64,000 bases of DNA, taken from assembly GCF_009193185.1 (NCBI RefSeq), contig NZ_VUKF01000005.1:62001-126000 (forward strand), given 5' to 3'. The position numbers and the translations under genes were made by a program. Below, in pieces: positions 1 to 14,156 of the stretch (position 1 is its first letter; every line of letters starts with the position of its first letter). Source of the stretch: Georgenia thermotolerans (lineage in GTDB: Bacteria > Actinomycetota > Actinomycetes > Actinomycetales > Actinomycetaceae). The notes under the pieces were generated by a model. It did not search any database, was not told where the DNA came from, and saw only the letters and a list, made by a program, of their open reading frames with translations.

Positions 1-299
1 CCGGCCGTCGGTCCGGTCGCCGCCGAGGAGGCCGTGGTGGCGGGACGTTCGGTCCGGACCTCCAGGACGGGAGTGCCGACAGGGATCAGGTCACCGGGGA
101 CGCCGTGGAGTGCCGTGACGACGCCCGCGTAGGGGGTGGGCAGCTCGACGACGCTCTTGGCGGTCTCGACCTCGGCGATGGCCTGGTCGACCGCGACGAC
201 ATCGCCCACCGCCACCAGCCACTGGACGAGCGCCGCCTCGGTCAGCCCTTCGCCGAGATCGGGCAGCCGGAACTGCTGGGTGTGCAGGGTCGCGCTCAT
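1..299 (-). CDS. Dihydrolipoamide acyltransferase (E2) of a 2-oxoacid dehydrogenase, N-terminal part only
   Basis: Only the first 99 or so residues are in the window; the gene runs off the left edge. They form a lipoyl domain (about residues 8-82), with the lipoylation lysine in the motif VETAKS at about Lys48. The E2 subunit carries the acyl group on its lipoyl arm from E1 to CoA. The start ATG overlaps the E1beta stop (ATGA), so E1alpha, E1beta and E2 form one translationally coupled operon. The peripheral-subunit-binding and catalytic domains are outside the window, so E2 specificity (pyruvate or branched-chain) cannot be read here. Confidence 0.9.
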   Translation of the reverse strand, partial: MSATLHTQQFRLPDLGEGLTEAALVQWLVAVGDVVAVDQAIAEVETAKSVVELPTPYAGVVTALHGVPGDLIPVGTPVLEVRTERPATTASSAATGPTA

Positions 300-1318
300 G
301 CGTCCTCCCAGCTGAGGGTGTCGACGGCGTCGAGGATGCGGTCGACGTCGGGCAGGAAGTAGTGCTCGAGCTTCGGCGGTGCGAACGGCACGTCGAAGCC
401 CGTCACCCGGCGGACGGGAGCGGCCAGGTACTCGAAGCAGTGCTCCCCGACGCGCGCGGCCAGCTCGGACGCGACGCTGGCGAACCCGGCGGCCTCGGCG
501 ACGACGACCGCCCGGCCCGTCTTGCGTACGGCGGCGAAGATGGTCTCGTCGTCGCACGGCGTGAGGGTGCGGACGTCCACGACCTGGATGCTTCGGCCCT
601 CGCTCTCCGCCACGGCGGCCGCGTCCAGCGCGACGCTGACCGCGGGGCCGTAGCTGATGAGCGTGACGTCCGTCCCTTCGCGAGCGACCTGCGCCCGGCC
701 GATCGCGGCTCCGCGCGTGACATCGACCTCGCCCTTGGTCCAGTACAGCTTCTTGGGCTCGAGGAAGACGACCGGGTCGGGATGCGCGATCGCGGCCCGC
801 AGCAGGCCGTACGCGTCCTGCGGCGTCGACGGGCACACGACGGTCAGCCCCGCGGTGTGCGCGTAATAGCCCTCGGAGGAGTCGCAGTGGTGCTCGACGC
901 CGCCGATCCCGCCGCCGAAGGGCACGCGGATGACGATCGGGACCCGGATGGTTCCCCGGGTGCGGTTGCCGAGCTTCGCGGCGTGGCTGACGACCTGCTC
1001 GAACGCGGGATAGGCGAACGCGTCGAACTGCATCTCGACGACCGGCCGCATCCCGTTCATCGCCATGCCGATGGCGGTGCCCACGATGCCGGACTCCGCC
1101 AGCGGCGTGTCGAAGCAGCGGTCGCCGCCGAACCGCGCCGTCAGCCCGTCGGTGACGCGGAACACCCCTCCCAACGCCCCGACGTCCTCGCCGAACACCA
1201 GCACGCCGTCATCGGCCGCCATCGCGTCGGCGAGCGCCCGGTTGAGCGCGGCCGCCATCGTCAGCGGCTCGACCGCAGCGTGCCCGGTCGCCTCCTGCGG
1301 ACGTTCCACCGTCGTCAT
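296..1318 (-). CDS. bkdB: 2-oxoacid dehydrogenase E1 component, beta subunit (probably branched-chain)
   Basis: A 340-residue protein of the transketolase pyrimidine-binding plus C-terminal type, the usual length for the beta subunit of heterotetrameric E1. The segment GEDVGALGGVFRVT near residue 43 and the region ending DVPFAPPKLEHYFLP are typical of PdhB/BkdB. With the alpha subunit it would decarboxylate a 2-oxoacid using thiamine diphosphate and load the acyl group onto E2 lipoate. It overlaps E1alpha upstream and E2 downstream by ATGA junctions. A GAAGGGA ribosome site precedes the ATG. Branched-chain specificity is inferred from the divergent Lrp-type regulator; a pyruvate role is the alternative. 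Confidence 0.88.
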   Translation of the reverse strand: MTTVERPQEATGHAAVEPLTMAAALNRALADAMAADDGVLVFGEDVGALGGVFRVTDGLTARFGGDRCFDTPLAESGIVGTAIGMAMNGMRPVVEMQFDAFAYPAFEQVVSHAAKLGNRTRGTIRVPIVIRVPFGGGIGGVEHHCDSSEGYYAHTAGLTVVCPSTPQDAYGLLRAAIAHPDPVVFLEPKKLYWTKGEVDVTRGAAIGRAQVAREGTDVTLISYGPAVSVALDAAAVAESEGRSIQVVDVRTLTPCDDETIFAAVRKTGRAVVVAEAAGFASVASELAARVGEHCFEYLAAPVRRVTGFDVPFAPPKLEHYFLPDVDRILDAVDTLSWEDA

Positions 1319-2412
1319 CGATCGTTCCCTTCGGTACGCCGCAGCTCATCGTGGAGCAGCCGCCACTGGCGTTCGAGGTGAGCGGGACGCTCGGCGAAGA
1401 CGTAGGTGAACAGGTCCTCGGGATCGGGCTCGACCTCGGTGTTCATCGCCGTCCGGAGCACTGCGGCGGTCTCCTCCGCGGCGTCCCTGATCTCGGCGTC
1501 CAGCGCCTCGTCGAGCACGCCTGCGTCGGTCAGGTACGTGCGCATCCTGGTGAGGGGGTCGCGCGCGGTCCAGGCGGCGACCTCGTCGCGCGCGCGGTAG
1601 CGCGTGTCGTCGTCGGCATTGGTGTGCGCCTGCATGCGGTACGTGTGTGCCTCGACGAGCGAGGGGCCCTCCCCCGCCCGCGCACGGTCGACGGCTTCAC
1701 CCAGGACGCTGAGCAGCGCCGCCACGTCGTTGCCGTCGACGCGCTGCCCTGGCATCCCGTACCCGACGGCCTTGTGGGCCAGCGACGGCGCCGCGGTCTG
1801 GCGCGCGAGCGGCACCGAGATCGCAAATTCGTTGTTCTGGATGAAGAACACGACCGGCAGGCGGTAGACCGCTGCGAAGTTGAGAGCCTCGTGGAAGTCG
1901 CCCTCGCTGGTCGCACCATCACCGCACAGCGCCATCACGACGGTGGACTCCCCGCGCAGCTTCGCGGCGTGGGCGAGCCCCACGGCGTGCAGCAGCTGGG
2001 TCGCGAGCGGGGTCGCCTGGGGCGCGACGCGATGCTTCTTCGGGTCGTAGCCGCAGTGCCAGTCGCCGCGCAGGAGGACCAGCGTCTCGGCGGGGCTCAC
2101 GCCGCGCGCGATGACGGCGACCGAGTCGCGGTACGTGGGAAACAGCCAGTCCTGCTCGTCGAGCACGAGCGAAGCCGCCACCTGGCAGGCCTCCTGGCCG
2201 TGCGACGAGGGATACACCGCGAGGCGTCCCTGCCGCACGAGCGCGTTGCACTGGTCGTTGATCCGGCGCCCCGCGACGAGCTCGCGGTACGCCTGCAGGA
2301 GCGCTTGGTCGTGCGGGCGCGCGTAGACGTCGTCCGGGTGCGCGGCGCCGTCGGCATCGATGAGGGATACCGGCACGGCACGAGGCAGCAGCGTCTCGGG
2401 GGTCGCGGGCAC
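1315..2412 (-). CDS. bkdA: 2-oxoacid dehydrogenase E1 component, alpha subunit (probably branched-chain)
   Basis: Thiamine-diphosphate-dependent E1 alpha subunit. The diphosphate-binding signature is visible as GDGATSEGDFHEALNFAAV with a downstream NNEFAIS, and the C-terminal half contains the E1alpha segment TYRMQAHTNADDDTRYR. I chose the GTG at 2412 (365 residues) because AGGAG lies 5 bases upstream and the family is about 370 residues long. An open frame continues upstream to 2556 but enters the AT-richer divergent control region and adds no family-like sequence. First gene of the E1alpha-E1beta-E2 operon. Confidence 0.88.
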   Translation of the reverse strand: MPATPETLLPRAVPVSLIDADGAAHPDDVYARPHDQALLQAYRELVAGRRINDQCNALVRQGRLAVYPSSHGQEACQVAASLVLDEQDWLFPTYRDSVAVIARGVSPAETLVLLRGDWHCGYDPKKHRVAPQATPLATQLLHAVGLAHAAKLRGESTVVMALCGDGATSEGDFHEALNFAAVYRLPVVFFIQNNEFAISVPLARQTAAPSLAHKAVGYGMPGQRVDGNDVAALLSVLGEAVDRARAGEGPSLVEAHTYRMQAHTNADDDTRYRARDEVAAWTARDPLTRMRTYLTDAGVLDEALDAEIRDAAEETAAVLRTAMNTEVEPDPEDLFTYVFAERPAHLERQWRLLHDELRRTEGNDR

Positions 2413-2630
2413 TGAGGCTCCTGGCTGGTCATCACGTCGTCGGGATGGCGAGACGCTACAAGAATGCGACATATCCTCCGCACCAACGGCCGATGCCGAG
2501 ACGCATTTACCAAATAGACTGCCTCGGACACAGAACGTCTTATGGACGCCGCGCAAATCTGACAGGTCGTCCGTTCCCCGTGGACATGCACCCGACCCAA
2601 GGGTGGGTGTGCCCCAGAAGGAGGAGAGCC
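2413..2630. promoter_or_regulatory. Divergent control region between the E1alpha and Lrp-type regulator genes
   Basis: A 218-base region, clearly more AT-rich around 2455-2570 than its surroundings, separates the dehydrogenase operon (minus) from the Lrp/AsnC gene (plus). Lrp-family regulators commonly bind such divergent regions next to their targets. I could not fix -35/-10 hexamers or a specific operator by eye. Confidence 0.4.
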
Positions 2631-3110
2631 ATGACGCTCGACGCCATCGACACGGCGCTCATCGACATCCTCCGCGAGGACGCGCGCATCTCCATCAACG
2701 CCCTGGCTGACCGCGCCAACATCTCGCGCTCGAACGCCTACGCCCGGCTGCACCGACTGACCGAGGCGGGGGTGATTCGCGGCTTCACCGTGCGCACGGA
2801 CCCGATCCGCGAGGGGTATCACACCTCCGCCTACGTGGCACTCTCGATCGACCAGAGTGAATGGAAGCCCATACGTCAGCGGCTCACCGCGCTGCCCGAG
2901 GTCCGCCACATCGCCCTGGTCGGCGGCGAGTTCGACGTCCTCACGCTGGTGCGGGCCCGCGACAACCAGGACCTGCGACGGGTGGTCCTGCAGGAGATGC
3001 AGGCCATCCCGGGGGTCCGGTCGTCCCGGACCTTCCTGGTCTTCGAGGACCTCGACACTCCGACGCCGTCTCCGCGGCTCGCGTCCACCAGCGCATCGGG
3101 CTCGCCATGA
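2631..3110 (+). CDS. Lrp/AsnC family transcriptional regulator
   Basis: A 159-residue regulator. Residues 1-50 form the AsnC-type winged helix (IDTALIDILREDARISINAL, then the recognition helix ISRSNAYARLHRL). Residues 60-145 form the Lrp ligand-binding RAM domain, with GEFDVLTLVRARD visible. The start ATG at 2631 follows an excellent AAGGAGGAG site, so longer upstream readings are rejected. It is divergent from the 2-oxoacid dehydrogenase operon, the usual place for a BkdR-like activator responding to branched-chain amino acids. That target and ligand are inferred from position. Confidence 0.9.
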   Translation: MTLDAIDTALIDILREDARISINALADRANISRSNAYARLHRLTEAGVIRGFTVRTDPIREGYHTSAYVALSIDQSEWKPIRQRLTALPEVRHIALVGGEFDVLTLVRARDNQDLRRVVLQEMQAIPGVRSSRTFLVFEDLDTPTPSPRLASTSASGSP

Positions 3111-3191
3111 TCGTCGGCGACGCACCGCACTCCGGCGAGCCCGGTCGTGGGGAGCAGGTGAGACAGCAGGGGCCGACGGGCCCGGGAACGG

Positions 3192-3227
3192 GTTCCGGCC
3201 GGGGCGGTCGCCCGCCCCGGCCGGAAC
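3192..3227. terminator. Bidirectional hairpin terminator
   Basis: A perfect 15-bp inverted repeat (3192-3206 with 3213-3227) around a 6-base loop lies between the convergent Lrp-type gene and the large ThuA-domain gene. It has no T-tract, which is common in high-GC actinobacteria. Confidence 0.75.
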
Positions 3228-3260
3228 TCGTGTCACGACGGCCTCAGGGGCCGCCGTCGG

Positions 3261-8726
<5,466 letters not shown>

Positions 8727-8905
8727 GGTTCTCCCCCTGGGTCATCCGGCGATCTGCTCTGACCGCCGAGAGTGGTGCGCACGTGTCGTCGGCGACGTCG
8801 TCGACGAGGAATGCGTCACGTGAGCGCCGTGGCACGGGCCCTGCACGGGGTGTCGTGCCTGGTCCGGGCCAAGGTCCGGGTCGGACCTGACGGCGCCTGG
8901 GCCGA

Positions 8906-8935
8906 ACACTAGGGGGGCTTTTGTTTTTCGGTCAA
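8906..8935 (-). promoter_or_regulatory. Sigma-70-like promoter for the giant secreted protein
   Basis: On the minus strand TTGACC (8930-8935) is followed after 18 bases by TAGTGT (8906-8911), in an AT-rich island including a run of T residues. It would give a 5' leader of about 170 bases before the ATG at 8726. Inferred from consensus only. Confidence 0.55.
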
Positions 8936-9109
8936 GCATAAGTCGCGTTACAGCGCCCGAACTATGTGTCTTCGATGCTCATATGGGAGCGTCAGCGGGC
9001 TCTTGATGGTTGGCGACCTCTGTGCCGCAGGTCGTGGAATCGGTGCCCTTGGGGAGGCCGGAAACCGCGTCGCGGTAGTCGGACTGAACCTGGTTCCACC
9101 GAGACGCGA

Positions 9110-9149
9110 AGAGGCCCGGCCCCGCGCAATGACGCGGATCCGGGCCTCT
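9110..9149 (-). terminator. Hairpin terminator after dihydrolipoamide dehydrogenase
   Basis: A 10-bp outer stem, AGAGGCCCGG with CCGGGCCTCT (9110-9119 and 9140-9149), encloses a second 5-bp stem (CCGCG/CGCGG). It sits about 30 bases past the stop of the minus-strand gene. Confidence 0.65.
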
Positions 9150-9177
9150 GACGGCCGGTGACGGCCGAGGGGATCTA

Positions 9178-10578
9178 CTAGAAGTTGATCATGTGGCCGG
9201 TCAGGCCGTGGAAGGCCTCCTGCAGCGCCTCGCTGAGGGTGGGGTGGGTGTGCACGTTGCGCGCCAGCTCCCCGGCGGTGAGGTCCCACTTCTGGGCGAG
9301 GGTCAGCTCGGGCAGCAGCTCGGAGACGTCCGGGCCGATGAGGTGCCCGCCGAGCAGCTCGCCGTACTTCGCGTCCGCGATGAGCTTGACGAACCCGGTC
9401 GGGTCGCCCAGCCCGTGCGCCTTGCCGTTGGCGGTGAAGGGGAACTTCGCCACCTTGACGTCGTAGCCCTCGTCCCGGGCCTGCTGCTCGGTGAGCCCGA
9501 AGCTGGCCACCTGGGGCTGGCAGAACGTCGCCCGCGGCATCATCCGGTAGTCGCCGAGCTCCATGGTCTCGGCGCCGGCGATCGTCTCGGCCGCCACCAC
9601 GCCCTGGGCCTCGGCCACGTGGGCGAGCTGGAGCTTGGCGGTGACGTCGCCGATGGCGTAGATGTGCGGCACCGAGGTGCGCATGTAGTCGTCGATGGCG
9701 ATGGCGCCGCGCTCGGTGAGCTGCACGCCGGTGCGCTCGAGGCCGTAGCCCGTCACGCGGGGGGCGAAGCCGATCGAGATCATCACCCGGTCCGCCTTGA
9801 GCTCGCCGGAGCCGCCCTTGGCGTCGGTGTACGTCACGCGCACCGACCCGCCGTCGTCCGTGACGGACTCGACCTTGGTGGAGGTGAGGATGTCGACGCC
9901 GAGCTTCTTGTACTGCTTGGTGATCTCCTTGGAGACCTCCGGGTCCTCGTTGGGCAGGGCCCGGTCGAGGAACTCGACGATGGTGACGTCCACGCCGTAG
10001 TTGCTCAGGACGTAGGCGAACTCCATGCCGATGGCGCCGGCGCCCACGATGATCATCGAGTCGGGCAGGTCCCGGTCGAGGATCTGGTTCTCGTAGGTCA
10101 CGACCTTGTCGCTCAGCTCGACGCCGGGCAGCATCCGCACCTCGGCGCCGGTGGCGATGATGGCGTGGTCGAAGGTGATCGTCTCGGTCTCGCCCGAGCT
10201 CAGCGCCACCTGCAAGGTGTGGTCGTCGGTGAACTGCCCGCGCCCGTCGTACTCGGTGATCTTGTTCTTCTTCATGAGGAAGTGCACGCCCTTGACGCGC
10301 CCCTCCGCGACGGACCGGCTGCGGTCGAAGGCGGCGCCGTAGTCGAACGTGGCCTCCCCCGCGATGCCGAAGGTCTTGGCCTCCTTCGTGACGATGTGGG
10401 CCAGCTCGGCGTTGCGGAGCAGCGCCTTGGAGGGGATGCAGCCGACGTTGAGGCAGACCCCGCCCCAGTACTTCTCCTCGACGACGGCGACGCTCAGCCC
10501 CAGCTGGGCCGCCCGGATGGCGGCGACGTACCCACCGGGGCCGGCGCCGAGGACTACGACATCATGGTGTGCGCTCAC
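9178..10578 (-). CDS. lpdA: Dihydrolipoyl dehydrogenase (E3)
   Basis: A 466-residue FAD-dependent disulfide oxidoreductase that reoxidises dihydrolipoamide on the E2 subunits of 2-oxoacid dehydrogenases and on the glycine cleavage H protein. Visible marks are the N-terminal FAD motif [20 protein letters not shown], the redox-active CLNVGC pair near residues 41-46, the NAD-binding [17 protein letters not shown], and the C-terminal catalytic [13 protein letters not shown]. The GTG at 10578 gives the canonical N-terminus; the longer open frame would run into the divergent sigma gene's promoter. It is monocistronic and separated from the E1/E2 genes by the giant secreted protein, so it probably serves several complexes. 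Confidence 0.95.
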   Translation of the reverse strand: MSAHHDVVVLGAGPGGYVAAIRAAQLGLSVAVVEEKYWGGVCLNVGCIPSKALLRNAELAHIVTKEAKTFGIAGEATFDYGAAFDRSRSVAEGRVKGVHFLMKKNKITEYDGRGQFTDDHTLQVALSSGETETITFDHAIIATGAEVRMLPGVELSDKVVTYENQILDRDLPDSMIIVGAGAIGMEFAYVLSNYGVDVTIVEFLDRALPNEDPEVSKEITKQYKKLGVDILTSTKVESVTDDGGSVRVTYTDAKGGSGELKADRVMISIGFAPRVTGYGLERTGVQLTERGAIAIDDYMRTSVPHIYAIGDVTAKLQLAHVAEAQGVVAAETIAGAETMELGDYRMMPRATFCQPQVASFGLTEQQARDEGYDVKVAKFPFTANGKAHGLGDPTGFVKLIADAKYGELLGGHLIGPDVSELLPELTLAQKWDLTAGELARNVHTHPTLSEALQEAFHGLTGHMINF

Positions 10579-10760
10579 CCGACGCACCCTAGTGCGGCGG
10601 GGGTCTGTGGCGCACGCGTGCCCGGGGACGGCGACGCCCACGCCGTCCGCCACGCCACCCGCCCGGCACGGCACCCCGGGACGGACCCGGGCCCGGAGAA
10701 CGGGACGGAACGAGGCCCCGGGGAGTAGGCACGACCGGCCCGGCATGCTTGGCTCGTCCC

Positions 10761-12104
10761 GTGGACAGCGACGTCACCGAGACCCACCGCACGGTCGAGG
10801 CCGTCTGGCGCATCGAGTCCGGCCGGGTCATCGCCGGGCTCACCCGGATCGTGCGCGACGTGGGCCTGGCCGAGGACCTCGCCCAGGACGCCCTCGTCGC
10901 CGCCCTGGAGCAGTGGCCCACCCAGGGCGTCCCGCGCAACGCCGGCGCGTGGCTCATGGCGACAGCGAAGCACCGGGCCGTCGACCGCATCCGGCGCGAC
11001 CAGAACCTCCAGCGCAAGTACGCCCAGCTCGCCCGCGACCTCGAGACGGCCGAGGAGGACGGCACCGCCGCGGTGGACGACGCCGTCGACGACCACGTCG
11101 GTGACGACCTGCTGCGGCTGATCTTCATCGCGTGCCACCCGGTACTCACCACCCCCGCCCGGGTGGCGCTGACGCTGCGGATGGTCGGCGGGCTGACGAC
11201 CCGCGAGATCGCCCGGGCGTTCCTCGTGACCGAGTCGACCGTCGCCCAGCGCATCGTGCGGGCCAAGCGCACCCTCGCCGACGCGCGAGTGCCGTTCGAG
11301 CTGCCCCCGCCCGCCGAGCTCGACGCCCGGCTGGCCTCGGTGCTCGAGGTCGTCTACCTCATCTTCAACGAGGGGTACGCGGCGACGTCCGGGGACCGGT
11401 GGACGCGCCCGGAGCTCTGCGAGGACGCCGTCCGGCTGGGCCGGGTGCTCGCCCGCCTCGCACCCACCGAGCCCGAGGTGCACGGCCTCGTGGCGCTCCT
11501 GGAGATCCAGTCCTCCCGGATGCGGGCCCGCAGCGGGCCCGGCGGGGAGCCCGTGCTGCTGCTGGACCAGGACCGCTCGCGGTGGGACCGGGTGCTCATC
11601 GACCGTGGGCTGGCGGCCCTGGGCCGCGCCGAGGCGCTCCTCGCCGCCGAGGGGGCGGCGCCGGGCCCCTACGCGCTGCAGGCGGCCATCGCCGCCTGCC
11701 ACGCCCGCGCCCGCACGCCCGAAGAGACCGACTGGGCGAGCATCGCCACGCTGTACGGGCACCTGGCGGCGCTGACCGGCTCGCCCGTCGTCGAGCTCAA
11801 CCGTGCAGTCGCGCTGGCCATGGCGTCGGGCCCGGCGGCCGGGCTCGCCGTGGTCGACCGGCTCGTGGGCGACCCGGCCCTGGCCGGGTACCACCTGCTG
11901 CCCGGCGTCCGCGGGGACCTCCTCGGCCGGCTCGGGCGTCACGCGGAGGCGCGGGCGGAGCTCCTGCGCGCGGCCGACCTGACGGAGAACGAGCGGGAGC
12001 GGGCGCTCCTGCGCGAGCGCGCCGACGCCGCGGGCCGCGCCGCCGAGGCAGGGGCCGAGCCCGAGCGCGAGCCCGAGCGGGAGGCTACGACGCGCCGGCG
12101 ATGA
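10761..12104 (+). CDS. ECF-family RNA polymerase sigma factor with long C-terminal (SnoaL-free, ECF42-type) domain
   Basis: A 447-residue sigma factor, much longer than a typical ECF. Sigma-2 occupies about residues 10-85 ([18 protein letters not shown], then [20 protein letters not shown]), sigma-4 about 115-175 ([20 protein letters not shown]), and a long helical TPR-like C-terminal domain follows ([36 protein letters not shown]). This layout matches the ECF42 (DUF6596) group, which is known to use the C-terminal extension for activity. The usual DGPF/YCII partner gene is not next to it. I chose GTG at 10761; an in-frame TTG at 10749 is possible and no clear ribosome site decides. Its stop overlaps the convergent marR gene by 20 bases. 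Confidence 0.88.
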   Translation: MDSDVTETHRTVEAVWRIESGRVIAGLTRIVRDVGLAEDLAQDALVAALEQWPTQGVPRNAGAWLMATAKHRAVDRIRRDQNLQRKYAQLARDLETAEEDGTAAVDDAVDDHVGDDLLRLIFIACHPVLTTPARVALTLRMVGGLTTREIARAFLVTESTVAQRIVRAKRTLADARVPFELPPPAELDARLASVLEVVYLIFNEGYAATSGDRWTRPELCEDAVRLGRVLARLAPTEPEVHGLVALLEIQSSRMRARSGPGGEPVLLLDQDRSRWDRVLIDRGLAALGRAEALLAAEGAAPGPYALQAAIAACHARARTPEETDWASIATLYGHLAALTGSPVVELNRAVALAMASGPAAGLAVVDRLVGDPALAGYHLLPGVRGDLLGRLGRHAEARAELLRAADLTENERERALLRERADAAGRAAEAGAEPEREPEREATTRRR

Positions 12105-12660
12105 GCCCGGCGAGCACCGGCCGCTGCCGGTCGGTGGCGGCGGCGACCCGGTCGACCGCCGCGCGCAGCCGGTCCGACTCCTCGGCGTCGAGGGAGGCCA
12201 GCACGCTGTCGAGCAGGCGGACCTGGAGCGCCTCCGCCTGCTGCAGCGCCACGGTGCCCGAGGGCGTGAGATGCACCAGCGAGGCGGTGCCGCCCGCCGG
12301 TTCTGCCGGGTGCGCGTGGCGCGCGAGCAGGCCCCGGCGCACGAGGCCGTCGATCGTCACCTCGGCGGCGGCGTCGACCTGGCCCGTCATCCGGGCCACC
12401 GCCCGGGCGTGCTCGGCGCCGTCGGCCACCGCGCTCAGCGCCTGCAGCTCGCCGAAGCGCAGGCCGGTCAGCCGCTCGATCACCGCGTAGATCTGCTCCT
12501 GTGAGCGGGTGACGGCGGCCATCTGCTCGACGAGCTCGAGGGTGTCACCCAGCCGGCCGGTCGGTTCCGCACGCTGCACCGCGCTGCGGAGGCGCCGGCC
12601 CTGGACGACGTCGTCGGCCAGGTGGGGAACTCCGGGAGGAAGGTCCTTGTCGCTCTTCAC
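12085..12660 (-). CDS. MarR family transcriptional regulator
   Basis: A 191-residue protein with a winged helix in the middle: LRFGELQALSAVADGAEHAR, then MTGQVDAAAEVTIDGLVRRG and the wing GTASLVHLTPSG. This is the MarR pattern of dimerisation helices flanking a wHTH. The GTG at 12660 (starting VKSDKDLPP) is taken as start because GGAG lies just upstream; the far longer open frame upstream is a shadow of the next gene. Target and ligand are unknown. Convergent with, and overlapping, the sigma-factor gene. Confidence 0.8.
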   Translation of the reverse strand: MKSDKDLPPGVPHLADDVVQGRRLRSAVQRAEPTGRLGDTLELVEQMAAVTRSQEQIYAVIERLTGLRFGELQALSAVADGAEHARAVARMTGQVDAAAEVTIDGLVRRGLLARHAHPAEPAGGTASLVHLTPSGTVALQQAEALQVRLLDSVLASLDAEESDRLRAAVDRVAAATDRQRPVLAGLIAGAS

Positions 12661-12744
12661 TCTCCGATCAACGGACGGAACCGCGCCGAAGTTCCCGCGG
12701 TCACATCGGCCGGGGCGGACGTGCGTGTGTCTCAGCCGGGCGCA

Positions 12745-12822
12745 CGGCGGGTCAGTCCGCGGCCGGGCGGACGGTGGGACAGTCCCCCGAAGGGGCCGAC
12801 GGCGGGTCAGTCCGCCGCCGGG
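12745..12822. repeat. Pair of 23-bp direct repeats, 55 bases apart
   Basis: CGGCGGGTCAGTCCGC starts both copies (12745-12767 and 12800-12822), which differ at one base in 23. The right copy contains the stop codon and last residues of the cyclic-nucleotide-binding gene; the left lies just beyond it. It looks like a small local duplication of the gene's 3' end. Confidence 0.6.
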
Positions 12823-13838
12823 GCGGGGGCGCCGGCCCGGCGACCCGAGACCTCGGCCACCGCCCGCAGCTTCTCCAGGTCCAGGGCGTCGCCGCGGGCG
12901 ACGGCGAGGCGCACCGGCGTGAGGGCGAGCAGCGTCGAGGGCCGCCCGCTGCTCTCGAGCACCGCCTGCTCGCCGAGCACGGCGCCGGCGCCGAGCTGGG
13001 CGACCGGGGTGCCGTCGTGCTCGACCGCGAGCACGCCGTCGAGCACGAAGAAGATCTCCTCCCCCGGCTCCCCCTCGCGGGCGACGACGGCGCCGGCGGG
13101 CAGCCGGCGCACCTCGAGGGCGCGCCCCGGGTGCAGGAGCCCGGCGGCGAGCTGACGCTCGACGGCCCGCTCGGACTCCGCCACCACCCCGTCGGAGTCC
13201 TGGTCGCCCCACGGGGTGCGCCCGGCGAAGGCGTGGGTCATCCACCCCTCCTCGTCCGTCAGGCCGATGCCCTGCAGCAGCGCCCCGTCCGGGCCGTAGA
13301 CCCAGTGCCGCGGGAAGGCGCTGGCCGCGGGCATGGCGACCTCCGCCGAGCCGTCCGGGCGCAGGGTCAGCGCCAGGGTCGTCCACACGACGGGCGCCTG
13401 CCACAGCACGAACGGCGCGTGCGGCAGCGCCCGCGGCAGCGGCACCCCGGTGCGCCCTCCCACGGTCTGGGTGACGTGGGCGAGCCCCGGCTCGAGCAGC
13501 GGGTCCTGGCGCAGCGTGGGCAGCCCGTACCCGCCGAACGTCGCCCCCACGGACGCCAGGCGCACGGTGGTCGGACCGACGACGCCGCCGGAGTCCGGGC
13601 CGTAGCCGCACGCGGTGGGGGTGCCGTCGTCGTCGAACTCGGCCCACGCCGTCAGGACGTTGGCGAAGCGGAACCGGTCGTCGGCGCGCAGCTGCTGGAC
13701 GGCGTCGAGGCTGGGCAGCGCCTCGAGGGGCGGCTCGCCGTAGTGGGCGAGCCCGACGTCGAGCCCGTTCCGGAGCCAGGCCGCGACGGAGTCGGAGGGA
13801 ATCCAGGCCAGGGACACCACGCGCGACTCGACCCTCAT
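12807..13838 (-). CDS. Cyclic nucleotide-binding (cNMP) domain protein without a DNA-binding domain
   Basis: A 343-residue protein. The C-terminal 110 residues form a CAP-family effector fold: ALEVRRLPAGAVVAREGEPG, EEIFFVLDGVLAV, then GAGAVLGEQAVLESSGRPST, the last resembling a phosphate-binding cassette. No helix-turn-helix follows, so it is not a CRP-type regulator. The N-terminal 230 residues are an unrecognised domain rich in W, G and P with a few segments such as GDQDSDGVV. Start MRVESRVVS at 13838 is preferred to an upstream ATG. Whether it binds cAMP is untested; it lies opposite the CRP-like site controlling the acetate transporter. Confidence 0.7.
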   Translation of the reverse strand: MRVESRVVSLAWIPSDSVAAWLRNGLDVGLAHYGEPPLEALPSLDAVQQLRADDRFRFANVLTAWAEFDDDGTPTACGYGPDSGGVVGPTTVRLASVGATFGGYGLPTLRQDPLLEPGLAHVTQTVGGRTGVPLPRALPHAPFVLWQAPVVWTTLALTLRPDGSAEVAMPAASAFPRHWVYGPDGALLQGIGLTDEEGWMTHAFAGRTPWGDQDSDGVVAESERAVERQLAAGLLHPGRALEVRRLPAGAVVAREGEPGEEIFFVLDGVLAVEHDGTPVAQLGAGAVLGEQAVLESSGRPSTLLALTPVRLAVARGDALDLEKLRAVAEVSGRRAGAPAPAAD

Positions 13839-14156
13839 GTCCGCCTCCGCCGCCTCGCCGCCACGGCCCTCGCCCGGCCGCGGGTCTCGGTGCCCGTCAT
13901 TCAACACGACATCGCCTGGCGAGGCACCCCCCTGCCGCGACCGGCGCGGGCGGCTCTGCGCGGTCCACCCGGCTCGCGCACACCGCGCGCCACGGGCCGT
14001 CCGTCGACGGCAACGGGACCGGCGAGTGACGCGCGGAATTCCGGACGGCGCGTCCCGGCACGTGCGGACACGTTCCCCGTCGTCGTCGTCCCGATGCTGC
14101 TAACTTGTCCCGCGATTCACGCCGATGTGAGTCGCGTCACACTGAGGGGGAAACGC
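13839..14156. other. Divergent intergenic region
   Basis: About 320 bases between the cNMP-domain gene (minus) and the DUF485/actP operon (plus). It contains the CRP-like palindrome at 14126-14141 and a possible -10 hexamer TAACTT at 14101-14106. I see no credible coding frame. Confidence 0.6.
14126..14141 (+). promoter_or_regulatory. CRP/GlxR-type palindromic operator
   Basis: TGTGA-GTCGCG-TCACA is a perfect match to the CRP-family half-sites TGTGA-N6-TCACA. It ends 15 bases before the DUF485 ATG and lies downstream of a possible -10 (TAACTT, 14101-14106), a position expected to repress. GlxR/CRP control of acetate uptake and metabolism genes is known in actinobacteria; binding here is inferred. 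Confidence 0.7.

Larger units (their letters stand above)
8727..9177. other. Intergenic region without a gene
   Basis: About 450 bases lie between the start of the giant secreted protein and the end of the dihydrolipoamide dehydrogenase gene. The region holds a sigma-70-like promoter on the minus strand (8906-8935), a leader of about 170 bases, and the terminator of the dehydrogenase gene (9110-9149). I see no convincing coding frame. Confidence 0.7.

Noticed and set aside
362-1381. Long plus-strand open frame opposite the E1beta gene
   Set aside because: Arg/Gly/Asp-rich translation typical of antisense frames in GC-rich DNA; the minus strand encodes a clear E1beta.
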